DNA of 8,064 bases from Rhodospirillaceae bacterium (GTDB taxonomy: Bacteria; Pseudomonadota; Alphaproteobacteria; Puniceispirillales; Puniceispirillaceae), in NCBI GenBank assembly GCA_002721775.1, contig PBLM01000032.1:26409-34472 (forward strand). The letters are read 5' to 3'. Under the pieces are notes generated by a model. The model was given only the letters and a program-made list of their open reading frames with translations. It did not search any database and was not told where the DNA came from. The position numbers were made by a program, and so were the translations under genes. This document shows, piece by piece, positions 5,487-8,064 of the stretch (position 1 is its first letter; each line of letters starts with the position of its first letter).

Positions 5487-6899
5487 TTAAAAATGAATAG
5501 CTCTGTCATAAGCATCAAGCACAGATTCATGCATTGCTTCTGATAATGTAGGATGCGGAAAAATCGTCTGCATCAGCTCGGACTCTGTTGTTTCAAGCGT
5601 TTGCGCGACTACATAGCCTTGGATTAACTCTGTCACCTCTGGGCCGATCATATGGGCACCAAGCAAAGCTCCTGTCTTCTCGTCAAAAATTGTTTTGATC
5701 AACCCCTCATCATCACCAAGCGCAATGGCTTTGCCATTACCTAAAAATGGAAATTTGCCGACTTTAATCTTATGGCCTTGCGCCTTTGCCTTTTCTTCAC
5801 TCAGGCCAACAGAAGCAATTTGCGGGCGACAATAGGTGCAACCAGGCACAGCGTCTGGCTTAATGGGGTGGAGATTTTTAAGGCCAGAAATGGACTCCAC
5901 ACATAGAATGCCTTCATGACTTGCCTTATGAGCCAGCCATGGCGCGCCGGTCACATCACCTATCGCATAAATGCCCGGCTCAGCCGTTTCCATCTGGGCG
6001 TTCGTTTCGATATGGCCTTTTTTAAACTTAACATTCGTTTTTTCAAGCCCCAAACCTTCAGTATTTCCTACTATACCAACAGCCATAATCACCTGTTCAG
6101 CAGAAATGATTTTCTGCTTTTGATTAATTATGACCTTTGCTTTTACATTGTTTTGAGTTTTTTCAAACCCTTTCAGTTGTGCAGATGTGTAAATGGTTAT
6201 ACCCCGCTTCTCAAAAGCCTTATGCGCTAATGCGGAGATTTCGGCATCTTCAGCATTCAGAATCCGATCCATAGCTTCAATAATGGTAACCTCAACACCC
6301 ATATCCTTATAAAAACTGGCAAATTCAACACCAATCGCGCCAGAGCCAACAACAACCAGCGATTTTGGCATGGTTTTTGGCACCATAGCCTCTTTGTAAG
6401 ACAGAATTTGCACGCCGTCAGTTTCCAACTCTGCCAGTTGGCGAGCACGGGCACCTGTTGCAATAATAACATGCTTTACCTGTACAGTCTGTGCTAATTT
6501 TCCTTCAATATCTACTGACCAAACTCTCTGTTTTTGGCCAGCCAGTGTTGCATGGCCTTCAATGACGGTCACTTTATTTTTCTTTAGTAGATGCGCGACA
6601 CCCCCTGACAATCTATCTGCTACCTTTCGCGAGCGGCTGACAACTTTTTCCATATCAACCGAAACTTTACCTTCCACCGTGATGCCATATTCAGATAGAT
6701 TATCCAGATTATGACGTAACTCTGCTGCACGCAGAAGCGCCTTGGTTGGGATACACCCCCAATTCAGGCATATCCCACCTAAATGTTCACTTTCAACAAG
6801 GCCTACACGCATACCTAACTGGCTAGCTCGGATAGCGGCAACATAGCCACCAGGACCGCCGCCAATTACTAAAACATCGAATGCTGATGACTGTGTCAT
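5487..6899 (-). CDS. lpdA: Dihydrolipoamide dehydrogenase (E3)
   Basis: This 470-residue FAD- and NAD-dependent disulfide oxidoreductase reoxidises dihydrolipoyl groups on E2 and makes NADH. Features in order are the FAD-binding GGGPGG (13-18), the redox-active disulfide in GGICLNWGCIPTKALL (41-56; C44 and C49), ATGA (147-150), the NAD-binding GSGAIG (185-190), the second FAD contact AIGDVTG (312-318) and the C-terminal dimer-interface HPTLSEA (449-455) with catalytic H449 and E454. All key residues are intact. The NWGCIPTK form of the disulfide region, rather than the NVGCIPSK form, and the place directly after pdhC suggest this is the pyruvate dehydrogenase E3 and that a second copy may serve 2-oxoglutarate dehydrogenase elsewhere; the latter is inference. 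It has no N-terminal lipoyl domain, unlike some E3 proteins. It begins 52 nt after the pdhC stop, with a modest AAGG 10 nt before the ATG. Confidence 0.97.
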   Translation of the reverse strand: MTQSSAFDVLVIGGGPGGYVAAIRASQLGMRVGLVESEHLGGICLNWGCIPTKALLRAAELRHNLDNLSEYGITVEGKVSVDMEKVVSRSRKVADRLSGGVAHLLKKNKVTVIEGHATLAGQKQRVWSVDIEGKLAQTVQVKHVIIATGARARQLAELETDGVQILSYKEAMVPKTMPKSLVVVGSGAIGVEFASFYKDMGVEVTIIEAMDRILNAEDAEISALAHKAFEKRGITIYTSAQLKGFEKTQNNVKAKVIINQKQKIISAEQVIMAVGIVGNTEGLGLEKTNVKFKKGHIETNAQMETAEPGIYAIGDVTGAPWLAHKASHEGILCVESISGLKNLHPIKPDAVPGCTYCRPQIASVGLSEEKAKAQGHKIKVGKFPFLGNGKAIALGDDEGLIKTIFDEKTGALLGAHMIGPEVTELIQGYVVAQTLETTESELMQTIFPHPTLSEAMHESVLDAYDRAIHF

Positions 6900-6951
6900 T
6901 TTCGGTCTACCTTTTTTGAAATGGGTATCATTTTAGTCTCGTCCATTATCG

Positions 6952-8064
6952 CTACAAAAGCATGGTAACAGGCTGTTGCATTGCCCGTTTAAAGACCTGC
7001 AACCATCTGGCCCCCAAAGCCCCATCAACAATCCTGTGATCTGCTGACAAGGTCACACTCATCACTGTTGCTATCGCCAATTCACCATTTTTTACGACAG
7101 GGCGTTGTTCGCCTGCCCCAACAGCCAATATAGCTGATTGCGGTGGATTAATCACAGCTGCAAATTCACGAATACCGTACATTCCTAAATTTGAGATGGT
7201 GAACCCTCCAGCAGAATATTCAGAGGGGTCAAGCGTGCCTGAACGTGCGCGGCTAGCTAGATCTCTCGTTTTAGCAGAAATTTCTGCAAGGCCAAGCTGC
7301 TGAGCATTATAGATGATTGGTGTTACCAGCCCGCCGTCCACAGCCACAGCGATACATATATCTGCTGTGCTAAAATACCGGCAGCCATCCTCTTCAAAAT
7401 AGCCATTCACATCTGGCACCTCCATCAATGCTGCCGCTGCTGCCTTTACAACCATATCATTAACAGAGATTTTCACGCCATCTGCAGCGGCTTCATTTAA
7501 GGCCTGTCTCGCCGCAAGGAGCGCGTCAATTTCACAATCCACGGTCAAATAAAAATGCGGGGCTGTTTGTTTTGAATGTTGCAGACGTTCCGCAATGATG
7601 CGTCGCATCGCGTTATGTGGAACAAACCTTTCTTCTGCCGGAGCCGCCGGCGTTGTAAGCTGATCTGCAGGTCCAGCTGCCAGTGCATCTTCCACATCTG
7701 CTCTGATAATCCGCCCATGCGGGCCTGTGCCCTTCACGTTGTCGAGATTGAGGTCTGAATCAGACGCGATACGTCGCGCAAGTGGGCTGGCGAAGTTGCG
7801 GCCAGATCTGATTAAAGTTGATGTCGGCGAAACAGAAAAAGACGGTGCAGAAGGAGAAGTGTTGTTTGCAGACAGAGCTGCTGCTGGAGCGTAGTCTGAC
7901 TTTGGTTCAGCTATTGCTGGCGCAGTGTCTATCTGTGTATCTGGTTTTACAGGCAAGCTCGGTGGCGAAACGGCCTGAATGGCCGTTTCTGCTCTCAAAG
8001 CCTCTTCAGTTGTTTCCCCTTCTTCAGCCAAAATGGCAATAATAGTATTAACAGCCACATTCTG
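6952..8064 (-). CDS. pdhC: Pyruvate dehydrogenase E2, dihydrolipoamide acetyltransferase (5' end missing)
   Basis: The last 370 residues of the acetyltransferase core of pyruvate dehydrogenase are present, and the frame is open to the right edge. The visible protein begins with the tail of a lipoyl domain (VAVNTIIAILAEEGE), so the true start and the lipoyl-lysine lie outside; the GTG at 8058 is an internal valine codon, not a start. An Ala/Pro/Ser-rich flexible linker follows (about residues 28-88 of the fragment), then a peripheral subunit-binding domain (RNFASPLARRIA to RADVEDAL, about 89-128) that holds E1 or E3, a second short linker, and the catalytic domain from about 147. DHRIVDG (342-348) holds the acetyltransferase H343 and D347. 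VNGYF, NLGMYGIREFAAVINPP and the terminal MLL match pyruvate-type E2 rather than succinyl- or branched-chain E2. Upstream pdhA and pdhB are expected beyond the edge. It heads the visible pdhC-lpd-lipA-ratA series. Confidence 0.95.
   Translation of the reverse strand, partial: QNVAVNTIIAILAEEGETTEEALRAETAIQAVSPPSLPVKPDTQIDTAPAIAEPKSDYAPAAALSANNTSPSAPSFSVSPTSTLIRSGRNFASPLARRIASDSDLNLDNVKGTGPHGRIIRADVEDALAAGPADQLTTPAAPAEERFVPHNAMRRIIAERLQHSKQTAPHFYLTVDCEIDALLAARQALNEAAADGVKISVNDMVVKAAAAALMEVPDVNGYFEEDGCRYFSTADICIAVAVDGGLVTPIIYNAQQLGLAEISAKTRDLASRARSGTLDPSEYSAGGFTISNLGMYGIREFAAVINPPQSAILAVGAGEQRPVVKNGELAIATVMSVTLSADHRIVDGALGARWLQVFKRAMQQPVTMLL

Noticed and set aside
6257..6472. A 71-codon minus-strand frame within lpd
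   Set aside because: It is an out-of-frame reading of lpd on the same strand and has no independent features.
6919..6933. Short inverted repeat AAATG-N5-CATTT in the pdhC-lpd gap as a terminator or attenuator
   Set aside because: The 5-bp AT-rich stem is too weak, no T-run follows in either direction, and chance occurrence is likely.
8056..8058. GTG at 8058 as the start of pdhC
   Set aside because: The frame stays open to the edge and the upstream codons continue a lipoyl-domain ending, so this is an internal valine.

Overview
The window looks like an ordinary stretch of core chromosome from an alphaproteobacterium. Evidence for this is the dusB(nifR3)-ntrB pair, a fused IspD-IspF enzyme, and a pyruvate dehydrogenase E2/E3 pair followed by lipoyl synthase and a RatA/Coq10-like START protein. 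By eye, base composition is moderate (roughly balanced, slightly AT-leaning). That fits a marine lineage such as SAR116 better than a GC-rich Rhizobiales or Rhodobacterales genome, but this placement is only a guess.

Layout, left to right. (1) 1-1554, minus strand: dusB followed 16 nt downstream by the 5' part of ntrB, which runs off the left edge. This is the classical nifR3-ntrB arrangement linked to nitrogen control. (2) 1555-1730: a 176-nt divergent intergenic region with several short inverted repeats and a weak promoter candidate for the plus-strand genes. (3) 1731-3934, plus strand: ispDF, pgpA (joined to ispDF by a TAATG stop/start overlap) and a short CinA/PncC amidohydrolase. These cover isoprenoid precursor synthesis, phosphatidylglycerol synthesis and pyridine nucleotide salvage. 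(4) 3939-8064, minus strand, converging on cinA with only 4 nt between stop codons: pdhC (5' end beyond the right edge), lpd, lipA and a ratA/coq10-type gene, in that order of transcription.

The minus-strand cluster is functionally coherent. PdhC is the lipoylated E2 core of pyruvate dehydrogenase, Lpd is its E3, and LipA inserts the sulfurs that make lipoyl groups on E2. The last gene, of the ubiquinone-binding/START family, may connect to respiratory quinone. There are no tRNA or rRNA genes, CRISPR arrays, insertion sequences, prophage genes or defence genes, and no gap between genes exceeds 180 nt. I see no undescribed system. The items worth a second look are small: an insertion and a Pro-to-Ala change in the IspD catalytic loop, the palindromes upstream of dusB, the almost zero-gap convergence of cinA and ratA, and start-site questions.
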